From Chitinilyticum litopenaei DSM 21440 (GTDB lineage: Bacteria > Pseudomonadota > Gammaproteobacteria > Burkholderiales > Chitinibacteraceae), in the NCBI RefSeq assembly GCF_000428145.1, contig NZ_ATZJ01000033.1, positions 1 to 48,347 of the forward strand: a DNA stretch of 48,347 nucleotides. Direction: 5' to 3'. This document shows positions 1 to 7,715 of this stretch, piece after piece (positions within the stretch are counted from its first letter, which is position 1; every line of letters starts with the position of its first letter). A program made the position numbers and the translations under genes. A model generated the notes under the pieces. That model was not told the DNA's origin and did not search any database. It saw only the letters and a program-made list of their open reading frames with translations.

Positions 1-2
1 AA

Positions 3-248
3 CCGAAGGACTTGCCGGAGTTTTACTGGATCAACACCGTGCTCGGGAATGTCAAGATGACGCTCTCGGGCGCTTACCATGCGTTTGCCTTCGGCAAGTA
101 CGCTGATCGTTACCTGGCCGCCATCGCCTACCGTTTCAACCGCCGCTTCCGGCTGGATGCCTTGCCTGAACGCTTACTACTGGCGGTAGTGGCTTGCGGC
201 CCAAAGACAGAATTGTGGCTACGTAAGAAAGCTGAGAGGGCTTGCTAA
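3..248 (+). CDS. IS1595-family (ISXO2-like) transposase, C-terminal fragment
   Basis: The reading frame is open from the left edge and ends at TAA 246-248, so the 5' part lies outside the window. The visible 80 or so residues match the C-terminal end of ISXO2-like DDE transposases: the FYWINTVLGNVK stretch, then YHAF, then a KYADRYLAAIAYRFNRRF stretch, which is the family signature behind the last catalytic acidic residue. The catalytic residues would lie upstream and cannot be checked. The stop codon is only about 28 nt from the ribosome binding site of the porin gene and I could not delimit a terminal inverted repeat there. It may be an intact element cut by the window edge or a remnant. 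Confidence 0.8.
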   Translation, partial: PKDLPEFYWINTVLGNVKMTLSGAYHAFAFGKYADRYLAAIAYRFNRRFRLDALPERLLLAVVACGPKTELWLRKKAERAC

Positions 249-283
249 TCAGGTTTTGCTTTCCTTCTAGATATCGAGGAGTC

Positions 284-1309
284 ATGAATATGTTTAAACG
301 TGCTCTGGTTGCTGCTGCCCTTGCCGCAGCGTTTTCTGCGTCGGCCCAAGCCGAAGTCTCCATTACCGGTTCGATGGAAATGAACATCATGACCGGCAAG
401 AATCTTGCCGGAACCGGCACCGGACAAACCGTGCTCGACCGTGGTTTGCAACTCGATTTCAATGGTGCCGACAAGCTGGATATGGGCGGCAAGCTGATCT
501 GGAAGGTTTCCCAAAAGCTGAATACCGGCAATCCGGCGGCCAGCGGTGCCAATGTGCTCAACCAGAATGTCTGGGGTGGCCGTGAAGCGTGGGTCGGTTT
601 TGCGGGTGACTGGGGTTCCTTCAAGGTGGGTCGCCAGTTTCTGAACAGCTATCTGGTGCTCGACTGGCCTTATGGTCAGGGTGGCTTCTGGCAACTGGCG
701 GAAAACAACTGGTATTCGACGGCGGCAGGCGGCAAGCTGACTGCCAATTACCTTTCTGCGAACTCGGTTAACTACCAATCGCCGTCCTTTAGCGGTTTCA
801 GCTTTGGCCTGCAGCATTCCTGGGATGTGAATTCGGCCACGGCAGTGGGCAAGCTGGGCGATTCCAGCATTACCGATCTCTCGGCGGCATTCAGCACCGG
901 CGGTCTTACCGTGAATGCGGGTTATCTGTTCGGTGAAGAGATCAACACCGTGGGCTCGAATGAGGAGCAGTGGTATGTGGGCGCGACTTATGCCACCGAT
1001 TTTGGCCTGAACCTGCGTGCGCTGTATGAGGCCTATACCCATGAAAGTGCTTCGGGAACTGATTATGACGGCTCCGAGTTCATCGTCGGCGCGACATACG
1101 GTTGGGGCAAGCATTTCGTGAAGGGTGCCTACCAGTATGCCGAAGGTGAAAATGCCGGTGGTGGTGATGTGGATGGCAATATCTGGTCGATCGAATACGG
1201 CTACAGCCTCTCCAAGAATACCGTTGGCTATGTGCGTTACCAGGATCGCTCGAAGGATGTTTACGGCGATGTGAATTACTTCATGGTGGGCGTCTGGACC
1301 GGCTTCTGA
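284..1309 (+). CDS. Outer-membrane trimeric porin (Neisserial/betaproteobacterial type)
   Basis: Encodes a 341-residue general diffusion porin of the outer membrane. Residues 1-22 form a signal peptide (KR, then an Ala-rich core, cleavage after AQA) and the mature chain starts EVSITG, as in Neisseria and Burkholderia porins. The body consists of alternating aromatic/Gly-rich amphipathic strands (for example YVGATYATDFG and YVRYQDRSKDVYG), and the chain ends in Phe, the usual C-terminal signal for the BAM machinery. ATG 284 follows GAGGA at 276-280 very closely; ATG 290 (two residues shorter) has the better spacing. No promoter is visible between the upstream transposase stop and this gene, so expression may depend on the IS or on sequence outside the window. 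A hairpin follows the stop. The porin call is firm; the substrate is unknown. Confidence 0.93.
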   Translation: MNMFKRALVAAALAAAFSASAQAEVSITGSMEMNIMTGKNLAGTGTGQTVLDRGLQLDFNGADKLDMGGKLIWKVSQKLNTGNPAASGANVLNQNVWGGREAWVGFAGDWGSFKVGRQFLNSYLVLDWPYGQGGFWQLAENNWYSTAAGGKLTANYLSANSVNYQSPSFSGFSFGLQHSWDVNSATAVGKLGDSSITDLSAAFSTGGLTVNAGYLFGEEINTVGSNEEQWYVGATYATDFGLNLRALYEAYTHESASGTDYDGSEFIVGATYGWGKHFVKGAYQYAEGENAGGGDVDGNIWSIEYGYSLSKNTVGYVRYQDRSKDVYGDVNYFMVGVWTGF

Positions 1310-1330
1310 CCGTTGCTGGTGTGAGGCATA

Positions 1331-1352
1331 AGGGGCGGCGGTTGCCGCCCTT
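1331..1352. terminator. Hairpin terminator between convergent porin and amidase genes
   Basis: GGGCGGC (1333-1339), loop GGTT, GCCGCCC (1344-1350), with one A-T and one G-T pair added outside. It sits between converging genes and could serve both. There is no proper T-run, so termination strength is uncertain. Confidence 0.55.
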
Positions 1353-1388
1353 GTCATTCATGCCGCCTGGTCGAAAGAAATGCGCATT

Positions 1389-2117
1389 TCAGGGGCGCAG
1401 GCAGTGCAGGCTGTCGGCCAGCGCACTCGCGATTTTCTTGCGCGTGTCGAGGAGCTTCAGTGTCTTGGCTTCTTCGGGGTGCAGGATCACGCCCGCTTCG
1501 AAAAGGATGGCTGGCACCGTGTTGTGGCGCAACACGGCGAAATTGGCGGCGTAGATGCCCAGCTCCCGGTCGAGCAGTGGCCGGTTTTCACCGGCGATGC
1601 CGTCGGCGTGATGCAGGGTGGGCGTGAGGCCGCGTTTCTGCAGCTGGCGCGCCAGCGCGCTGGCGCAATGCAGGCTTTGCGCATACTGCGGACCGTCGGG
1701 ATACACGAAGAGCGAATGCCCCTGAAAACGCTCGCTCATCCAGCGCGGCTGGCCGTTGACCAGCCACTCTTCCAGATACTCCTGCTTCATCGAGTCATGA
1801 TGCACGGAGACAAACAGATCAAAGCCGGCAGCCGCCTCGGCGCGCGGCTTCAGCTCCAGCATCATGCCGTCGTCGCCGATCAGTGTGACGTCGTGCCCAG
1901 CGCCTTCCAGCGTGCTGGCAATCACCCGCGCCAGCGCCTGGTTGTAGCTGAATTCGGTTTCGCCAAAGGCGCTGATGGCGCCGGGTTTTTCCAGGTTGTG
2001 CCCGACGTCCAGTGCAATGCGCGCAGCCTGGCCCGGCGCGCTGGCACAGCTGAGGCTGGCTGCCGCCAGGGCGAGCCTGCAAAGGGCTGCGGTGCCGGCT
2101 TGGCGGGGCTTGTTCAT
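1389..2117 (-). CDS. N-acetylmuramoyl-L-alanine amidase (Amidase_3 family)
   Basis: A 242-residue zinc amidase that cleaves the bond between N-acetylmuramic acid and the stem peptide in the periplasm. An N-terminal signal-like segment (residues about 10-31) precedes the catalytic domain. The Amidase_3 zinc and catalytic positions are recognisable: DVGH (His40), the Glu in GETEFSYN (Glu55), the HH of SVHHDS, and the Glu of LFEAG near the C-terminal third. There is no LysM or AMIN domain, so it is a minimal enzyme compared with AmiC. Its ATG overlaps the stop of the upstream membrane-protein gene by four bases (ATGA), implying translational coupling. The gene is convergent with the porin. The family is clear; the cellular role (division, recycling or lysis) is not. 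Confidence 0.88.
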   Translation of the reverse strand: MNKPRQAGTAALCRLALAAASLSCASAPGQAARIALDVGHNLEKPGAISAFGETEFSYNQALARVIASTLEGAGHDVTLIGDDGMMLELKPRAEAAAGFDLFVSVHHDSMKQEYLEEWLVNGQPRWMSERFQGHSLFVYPDGPQYAQSLHCASALARQLQKRGLTPTLHHADGIAGENRPLLDRELGIYAANFAVLRHNTVPAILFEAGVILHPEEAKTLKLLDTRKKIASALADSLHCLRP

Positions 2118-2593
2118 TGATCCGGCTTGTGCTGCTTCTGCGCCTGGCTGGACGCGGATTCTGTGCTGCTTTGGCCGGCGCTGTCCCGGTCTGCCAGTCG
2201 TTCCTGCAGCAGGTCCCGCAAGTTCGTGCTGCCGGTTGTTTCACCCTGGCCCTGTTCGGCGCGCGTGATGCGCTCGGCGGTCTGTTCGGCGCGCTTGGCG
2301 GCAAACTTCGGGCGCAGCACATTCATCATCACGATGTCGCGCACAGTCATCAGCAGCAGGAACCAGGCGATCAGGATGCCGGCGTAGAGCATGCTGTCGG
2401 TGCGCACCGTCGGCAGCAGCTGCTCGATCAGCGGATTGATGCCGAACTGGATGCTGCCGATGATCACCAGCAGCAGCACGACGGTAGACATCGCGCGTTC
2501 CTTCAGAAAAGTGCCGCGCAGCAGGATGCGCTGTTCCATCTTGCTCAGTCCCTGTAGTTCGGGAACCTGATCGGGGCGCAGATAAAAGCTCAA
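2114..2593 (-). CDS. Small inner-membrane protein, unknown function
   Basis: I do not recognise this family. The 159-residue product has two hydrophobic segments, VVLLLVIIGSIQFG (about residues 35-55) and MLYAGILIAWFLLLMTV (about 68-88), then a charged, Ser/Gln-rich cytoplasmic-looking tail. I chose a TTG start at 2591-2593 because AAGGAGA lies directly upstream at proper spacing; the frame is open further upstream but would run through the preceding terminator region. It overlaps the amidase gene by four bases, so the two form an operon, and the membrane protein may anchor or regulate the amidase, which is inference only. Confidence 0.72.
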   Translation of the reverse strand: MSFYLRPDQVPELQGLSKMEQRILLRGTFLKERAMSTVVLLLVIIGSIQFGINPLIEQLLPTVRTDSMLYAGILIAWFLLLMTVRDIVMMNVLRPKFAAKRAEQTAERITRAEQGQGETTGSTNLRDLLQERLADRDSAGQSSTESASSQAQKQHKPDQ

Positions 2594-2669
2594 AGTGATC
2601 TCCTTGTTGGGGGTATGGGGCTGCAGCCAAACAGGGTGTTGGGTTGCGGTGTTATGGGTTGACAGGTAT

Positions 2670-2698
2670 GAGAAAGGCCGCACGCGGCGGCCTTTCTC
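2670..2698 (-). terminator. Hairpin terminator downstream of purL
   Basis: A 12-bp perfect stem (2670-2681 with 2687-2698) around a 5-nt loop, in the 143-nt gap between the purL stop and the next minus-strand gene. The stem carries an AAAGG/CCTTT part but no separate T-run follows on the minus strand. Confidence 0.6.
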
Positions 2699-2736
2699 TG
2701 AGTGGCTAAAAGACCAGCAGTTCCACCGTTCGGTGC

Positions 2737-5700
2737 TTAGCCCAGCCACTTGCGCGCATTGCGGAACATGCGCAGCCAGCCGCCGTCCTCGCCCCAGCTC
2801 TCCGGGTGCCAGCTGTTCTGTACCGTGCGGAACACGCGCTCCGGGTGCGGCATCATGATGCTGAAGCGGCCATCGGCGGTGGTGACGCCGGCAATGCCTT
2901 GCGGGCTGCCATTCGGGTTGAGCGGGTAGGTTTGCGTGCTCTTGCCGTGGCTGTCGACATAGCGCATCGCGACAATGGCCTTGCCGATATCGCCCTGCTG
3001 GCTGAAGTTGGCAAAGCCCTCGCCGTGGCTGACCACGACCGGGAACTGGCTGCCGGTCATACCGCCGAAGAACAGCGACGGTGATTGCGGCAGCTCGACC
3101 ATCACAAAGCGGGCTTCAAATTGCTCGGACTGGTTGCGGGTGAACTTCGGCCAGTTTTCCGCCCCCGGGATGATGCCCGACAGGTTGGCCATCATCTGGC
3201 AGCCGTTGCACACGCCCAGACCGAAGGTGTCGCTGCGGCCAAAGAATGCTTCGAACTGTTCGCGCGCCTGCGGGTTGAACAGGATGCTCTTCGCCCAGCC
3301 CTCGCCGGCGCCCAGTACGTCACCGTAGGAGAAGCCGCCGCAGGCCGCCAGGCCCTTGAAATCAGCAAGCTGCACGCGGCCGGCGATGATGTCGCTCATG
3401 TGCACGTCCGTTGCGGCAAAGCCGGCGCGGGTGAAGGCGGCGCCCATTTCCACATGGCCGTTCACGCCCTGCTCGCGCAGGATGGCGATGCGCGGCTTGG
3501 CTCCGGTAGCGATAAAGGGGGCGGCGACGTCATCGCTCGGGTCAAAGCTCAGCTTGGCAAACAGGCCCTTGTCATTCTTGTCGGCCAGCAGTGCATACTC
3601 ACTGTCGGCGCAGGCCGGGTTGTCGCGCAGGCGCTGGAGTTGCCAGCTGGTGAAGGACCAGGCCTTGTGCAGCTCGACGCGGGCTTCGTCGAGCAGCACG
3701 CGGTTGCGTTTCTTGATTTTCAGCTTGTCATCGCTGTTGATGTGGCCGATCACGTGCAGCTCGCTGGCGAGGCCGGCATTCATGAACGCGGCAATCACGG
3801 CGGCGGTGTCGCTGCGTTTCACCTGCAGGACGGCACCCAGCTCTTCATTGAACAGCACGCCCATCACACGGCCGTTTTCGGCGCGCGCCACGTCTTCCGG
3901 CGTCAGCTCGCCCTGCGCACGCTGCTGGCGGCGACGGTCGATGCACAGCTCGTCGATTTCCAGCGTAACGCCCACATGGCTGGCGAACATCATCTCGGTG
4001 ATGGTGGCGATCAGGCCGCCATCGCCGCGGTCATGGTAGGCCAGCAGCTTGCCGTCGGCATTGAGTGCCTGCACGGTATTGAAGAACGCCTTCAGGTGCG
4101 ACACGCTGACGACATCCGGCGCCCAGTTGCCAACCTGCTTGTTCACCTGTGCCAGTGCGGAAGCGCCCAGACGGCACTTGCCACAGCCGAGGTCGATCAG
4201 CAGCAGATCGGTGTCGCTGTCGTTGGCCAGTTGCGGCGTCAGCGTCTTGCGCACATCGGTCACGGGAGCAAAGGCGGAGATGATCAGCGACAGCGGTGCG
4301 ACCACGGCCTTTTTCTCGCCCTGGTCTTCCCAGACGGTCTTCATCGACAGTGAGTCCTTGCCAACCGGGATGCTGATGCCCAGCTCCCGGCACAGTTCCA
4401 GGCCCACGGCCTCGACGGTGTCGTACAGATTGGCGTCTTCACCCGGATGGCCGGCTGCGGCCATCCAGTTGGCGGAAAGCTTGACGTCGCCCAGCTTGGC
4501 AATCGGCGCTGCGGCGATATTGGTCAGTGCTTCACCCACCGCCATGCGGCCGGACGCCGGCGCGGAAATCAGCGCCAGCGGCGTACGCTCACCCATGGCC
4601 ATGGCTTCGCCAAGATTGGTGTCATACGCCATGGCGGTGACGGCGACATCGGCAACCGGTACCTGCCAGGGGCCGACAAACTGGTCGCGCGCGGTGTAGC
4701 CGCCCACGGTGCGGTCGCCGATGGTGATCAGGAATTTCTTGTCGGCAACGGCAGGCAGTTGCAGGACGCGGTAGACCGACTCCTTCAGATCCAGCGTCGA
4801 CGAGTCGAACACCGGCAGTTCTGGTTTCAGGCGCTGCACGTCGCGCGTCATCTTCGGCGGTTTGCCCAGCAGCACGTCCATCGGCATGTCGACGGGCTTG
4901 TTGCCGAAGTGCGGGTCTTCCACCACCAGCTGGCGCTCGGTGGTCACGCGGCCGATCACGGCGAAGGGGCAGCGCTCGCGCTCGGCGATCGCTTCGAAGG
5001 TCAGCAGTGCTTCCGGCTTGATCGCCAGCACATAGCGCTCCTGCGATTCGTTGGACCAGATTTCCTTCGGGGCCATGCCGCGCTCTTCGATGTGCACCTT
5101 GCGCAGGTCGAACACCGCGCCCATGCCGGCGTCGTTGACCAGCTCGGGGAAGGCGTTGGAAATGCCGCCGGCGCCGACGTCGTGAATCGATTCGACCGGG
5201 TTCTTCTCGCCCAGCTGCCAGCAGCGGTCAATCACTTCCTGAGCGCGGCGCTCGATTTCCGGATTGCCGCGCTGCACCGAATCAAAGTCGAGATCGGCCG
5301 CATTCGCGCCGGTGGCCATTGACGAGGCCGCGCCGCCGCCCATGCCGATCAGCATGCCCGGGCCGCCGAGCTGGATCAGCAGGGCACCATCGGGCAGCGC
5401 GTTCTTGCCGACGTGGATGTCGCGGATATTGCCCAGGCCGCCGGCGATCATGATGGGCTTGTGATAGCCGCGGCGCTCGCCATTGACGGTTTCCTCGAAG
5501 GTGCGGAAGTAGCCGGTGAGGTTGGGGCGACCGAATTCATTGTTGAACGCGGCGCCGCCGATCGGGCCTTCGATCATGATGGCCAGGGCATCGGCAATGC
5601 GCTCGGGCTTGCCGTAAGTCGGCTCTTCCCAGGGCTGGACAGCGCCGGGAATGTTCAGGTTGGAAACGGTAAAGCCGGTCAGACCCGCCTTGGGCTTGGA

Positions 5701-6687
5701 GCCGCGGCCGGTGGCGCCTTCGTCGCGGATTTCGCCGCCGTTGCCGGTCGCTGCGCCCGGGAAAGGCGAGATGGCGGTCGGGTGATTGTGCGTTTCCACT
5801 TTCATCAGGATATGGGTGTTTTCCTGGTGGCCGGCGTACTCGTTCGAGCCCGGCGTGGGGTAGAAGCGGTTGATTGGCGCGCCTTCGATCACCGACGCGT
5901 TGTCGGAGTAGGCAACGACGGTGCCTTGCGGTGCGGCCTTGTGCGTTTCACGGATCATGCCAAAGAGGCTGTAATCCTGCTTTTCGCCGTCGATGATGAA
6001 GTTGGCGTTGAAGATCTTGTGGCGGCAGTGCTCGGAGTTGGCCTGCGCGAACATGGTCAGCTCGACGTCGGTGGGGTTGCGGCCGAGCTTCTGGTAGTTC
6101 TCGACCAGATAATCGATTTCGTCATCCGACAGCGCCAGGCCGAATTCGCCGTTGGCCTTCACGAGCGCGGTCTTGCCGCCACCCAGAATGTCGATGCTCA
6201 GCAGCGGCTTGGGTTCGAAATGCCGGAAGAGTTCGGCGCCGGCATCCAGCGAATCGAAGACCTGCTCGGTCATGCGGTCGTAAACCAGCGGCAACAGAAT
6301 GTTCTTCTCTGCGGAAGACAGCAATTGACCATCCTTGCCGGCGTAGACCACCATGCCGCGTTCGATGCGCAGCACCTTGCCTTCCAGGCCGCAGTGCAGG
6401 GCGATGTCGGTGGCTTTCGACGACCACGGCGAGATCGTGCCCAGTCGCGGCAGTACCACCAGCGTGCTGCCCGCGGCCTTGTCGGCCTGCGCGGGTTCGC
6501 CATAGCTGAGGATGCGCTCCAGGGTGGCCAGCTCGCTGTCCGACAGGGGGGCGGCCAGTTCGACGAAGTGCCAGTATTCGGCGTACAACTGCAGCGCAAG
6601 CCCGTGCGCGGCCAGTGCGCCGGCGAGTTTGTCGATGCGGAACGGGGAGAGCGCGGTGCCGCCGCGCAGTTTGAGCACTTCAGCCAT
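2737..6687 (-). CDS. purL: Phosphoribosylformylglycinamidine synthase (FGAM synthase, large single-chain form)
   Basis: Catalyses the fourth step of de novo purine synthesis: FGAR + Gln + ATP to FGAM, in the cytoplasm. At 1316 residues it is the large PurL of proteobacteria, with an N-terminal PurS-like domain, linker, duplicated AIR-synthase-like ATPase halves and a C-terminal class I glutamine amidotransferase. Visible landmarks are the KVETHNHPTAISPFPGAATG stretch of the ATPase part, the amidotransferase nucleophile in GVCNGCQMM (Cys1160) and the His/Glu of PHPERVFR (His1281, Glu1283). The ATG start at 6687 gives MAEVLKLRGG, the usual N-terminus. It is a stand-alone transcription unit with its own terminator and is divergent, with a 35-nt spacer, from the solute-binding-protein gene. 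No irregularity is seen. Confidence 0.98.
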   Translation of the reverse strand: MAEVLKLRGGTALSPFRIDKLAGALAAHGLALQLYAEYWHFVELAAPLSDSELATLERILSYGEPAQADKAAGSTLVVLPRLGTISPWSSKATDIALHCGLEGKVLRIERGMVVYAGKDGQLLSSAEKNILLPLVYDRMTEQVFDSLDAGAELFRHFEPKPLLSIDILGGGKTALVKANGEFGLALSDDEIDYLVENYQKLGRNPTDVELTMFAQANSEHCRHKIFNANFIIDGEKQDYSLFGMIRETHKAAPQGTVVAYSDNASVIEGAPINRFYPTPGSNEYAGHQENTHILMKVETHNHPTAISPFPGAATGNGGEIRDEGATGRGSKPKAGLTGFTVSNLNIPGAVQPWEEPTYGKPERIADALAIMIEGPIGGAAFNNEFGRPNLTGYFRTFEETVNGERRGYHKPIMIAGGLGNIRDIHVGKNALPDGALLIQLGGPGMLIGMGGGAASSMATGANAADLDFDSVQRGNPEIERRAQEVIDRCWQLGEKNPVESIHDVGAGGISNAFPELVNDAGMGAVFDLRKVHIEERGMAPKEIWSNESQERYVLAIKPEALLTFEAIAERERCPFAVIGRVTTERQLVVEDPHFGNKPVDMPMDVLLGKPPKMTRDVQRLKPELPVFDSSTLDLKESVYRVLQLPAVADKKFLITIGDRTVGGYTARDQFVGPWQVPVADVAVTAMAYDTNLGEAMAMGERTPLALISAPASGRMAVGEALTNIAAAPIAKLGDVKLSANWMAAAGHPGEDANLYDTVEAVGLELCRELGISIPVGKDSLSMKTVWEDQGEKKAVVAPLSLIISAFAPVTDVRKTLTPQLANDSDTDLLLIDLGCGKCRLGASALAQVNKQVGNWAPDVVSVSHLKAFFNTVQALNADGKLLAYHDRGDGGLIATITEMMFASHVGVTLEIDELCIDRRRQQRAQGELTPEDVARAENGRVMGVLFNEELGAVLQVKRSDTAAVIAAFMNAGLASELHVIGHINSDDKLKIKKRNRVLLDEARVELHKAWSFTSWQLQRLRDNPACADSEYALLADKNDKGLFAKLSFDPSDDVAAPFIATGAKPRIAILREQGVNGHVEMGAAFTRAGFAATDVHMSDIIAGRVQLADFKGLAACGGFSYGDVLGAGEGWAKSILFNPQAREQFEAFFGRSDTFGLGVCNGCQMMANLSGIIPGAENWPKFTRNQSEQFEARFVMVELPQSPSLFFGGMTGSQFPVVVSHGEGFANFSQQGDIGKAIVAMRYVDSHGKSTQTYPLNPNGSPQGIAGVTTADGRFSIMMPHPERVFRTVQNSWHPESWGEDGGWLRMFRNARKWLG

Positions 6688-6722
6688 GTCGGAAGTCCGG
6701 AATCAGCAAGAGAAACAAAGAC

Positions 6723-7451
6723 GTGATCATACCGAAAAACCCGTTAATCCGCTGGCTTGCTGTGGGGCTGATCGCGCTTGGCCTGCCTGTGCGCGCCGCC
6801 GACCTTACCGCCTATACCGAGAACCTGCCGCCCTTGAATTATCTCAGCGAAGGGCCGCCTGCAGGCTTCACCGTCGAGCTGGTGCAAAAGCTTGCCCAGG
6901 AAAGCGGGCTGAGCATCGACATCCGGCTCATGCCCTGGTTGCGTGCCTATCAGACGGCCCGCCAGACGCCCGACAGCCTGTTGTTTACCCTGGTGCGCCT
7001 GCCCGAGCGCGAGGCGCAGTTCGCGTGGCTGGGCCCGATCGCCAAGCGGCGCGTGGCGCTCTACCGGCTGGCGAGCCGTAACGACATCCGCGTGCATGCG
7101 CTGGCCGACGCCCGGCGCTACCGCATCGGTGTGGTGCGCGAATCCGCGGCAACCCGGCAGATGCTGGCGGCCGGATTCCGTTTCGAGCACGAACTGGAGG
7201 CGGGCAATGACGATTTGATGAACATGAAAAAACTGCGCGGCGGGCGCATTGATCTGCTGCTGGCGCTGGATGCTTCGGCCCACTTCAATCTGCGCCAGCT
7301 GGCCGGTGGCAGCGACGAACTGGTCGAGGTGCTCGTGCTGGATGCGCAAAGCGACTACTACATCGGTGCCAGCACGCAGATGCAGCCAGCCAAGCTGCGC
7401 GCCTTGCGCCAGGCGTTCGCCCGGCTGCAGCAGCGCTACTTTGCCCGGTAG
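6723..7451 (+). CDS. Periplasmic solute-binding protein, SBP_bac_3 type
   Basis: A 242-residue secreted protein of the polar amino-acid binding-protein fold. Residues 1-25 form a signal peptide (hydrophobic WLAVGLIALGLPVRA, cleavage near RAA). The mature part starts with the typical strand-plus-motif LTAYTENLPPLNY and continues with GFTVELVQKLAQESG, then RIGVVRESA at the start of the second lobe. No ABC permease or ATPase gene is nearby, so it may serve a distant transporter or act as a sensor. The GTG start at 6723 is the only credible one ahead of the signal peptide; the ribosome binding site is weak. It is divergent from purL. The ligand cannot be predicted. Confidence 0.78.
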   Translation: MIIPKNPLIRWLAVGLIALGLPVRAADLTAYTENLPPLNYLSEGPPAGFTVELVQKLAQESGLSIDIRLMPWLRAYQTARQTPDSLLFTLVRLPEREAQFAWLGPIAKRRVALYRLASRNDIRVHALADARRYRIGVVRESAATRQMLAAGFRFEHELEAGNDDLMNMKKLRGGRIDLLLALDASAHFNLRQLAGGSDELVEVLVLDAQSDYYIGASTQMQPAKLRALRQAFARLQQRYFAR

Positions 7452-7525
7452 GCCGGCGGTGGCCGGTACAAGCACAAGTGCGGAAAAGTAATTGTCGCAT
7501 CCGCTCGGTAAGGTGAGTGCGCTAC

Positions 7526-7554
7526 TTGTGGTGCCATGCATCGCGCGCTATACC
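7526..7554 (+). promoter_or_regulatory. Candidate sigma-70 promoter of the GH20 gene
   Basis: TTGTGG (7526-7531), 17-nt spacer, TATACC (7549-7554), about 160 nt upstream of the chitobiase ATG. The rest of the 264-nt gap holds a short GGGG/CCCC hairpin near 7673-7686 and the GGAG ribosome binding site at 7703-7706. The match is by eye only. Confidence 0.4.
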
Positions 7555-7715
7555 TTTACAGCCTGTCCCGCCGCGCGCATGCAAACCGGGCGGGGCATGA
7601 TGACCCGCTTCCTGCCGGTGCGCACCGCGCGGCCGCCGCCGGAACGGCAAGACATGACAAGTAGAGAGGGAAGGGGCGCTACCCCCGTCGATTCATCCTT
7701 GCGGAGCTAATCACA

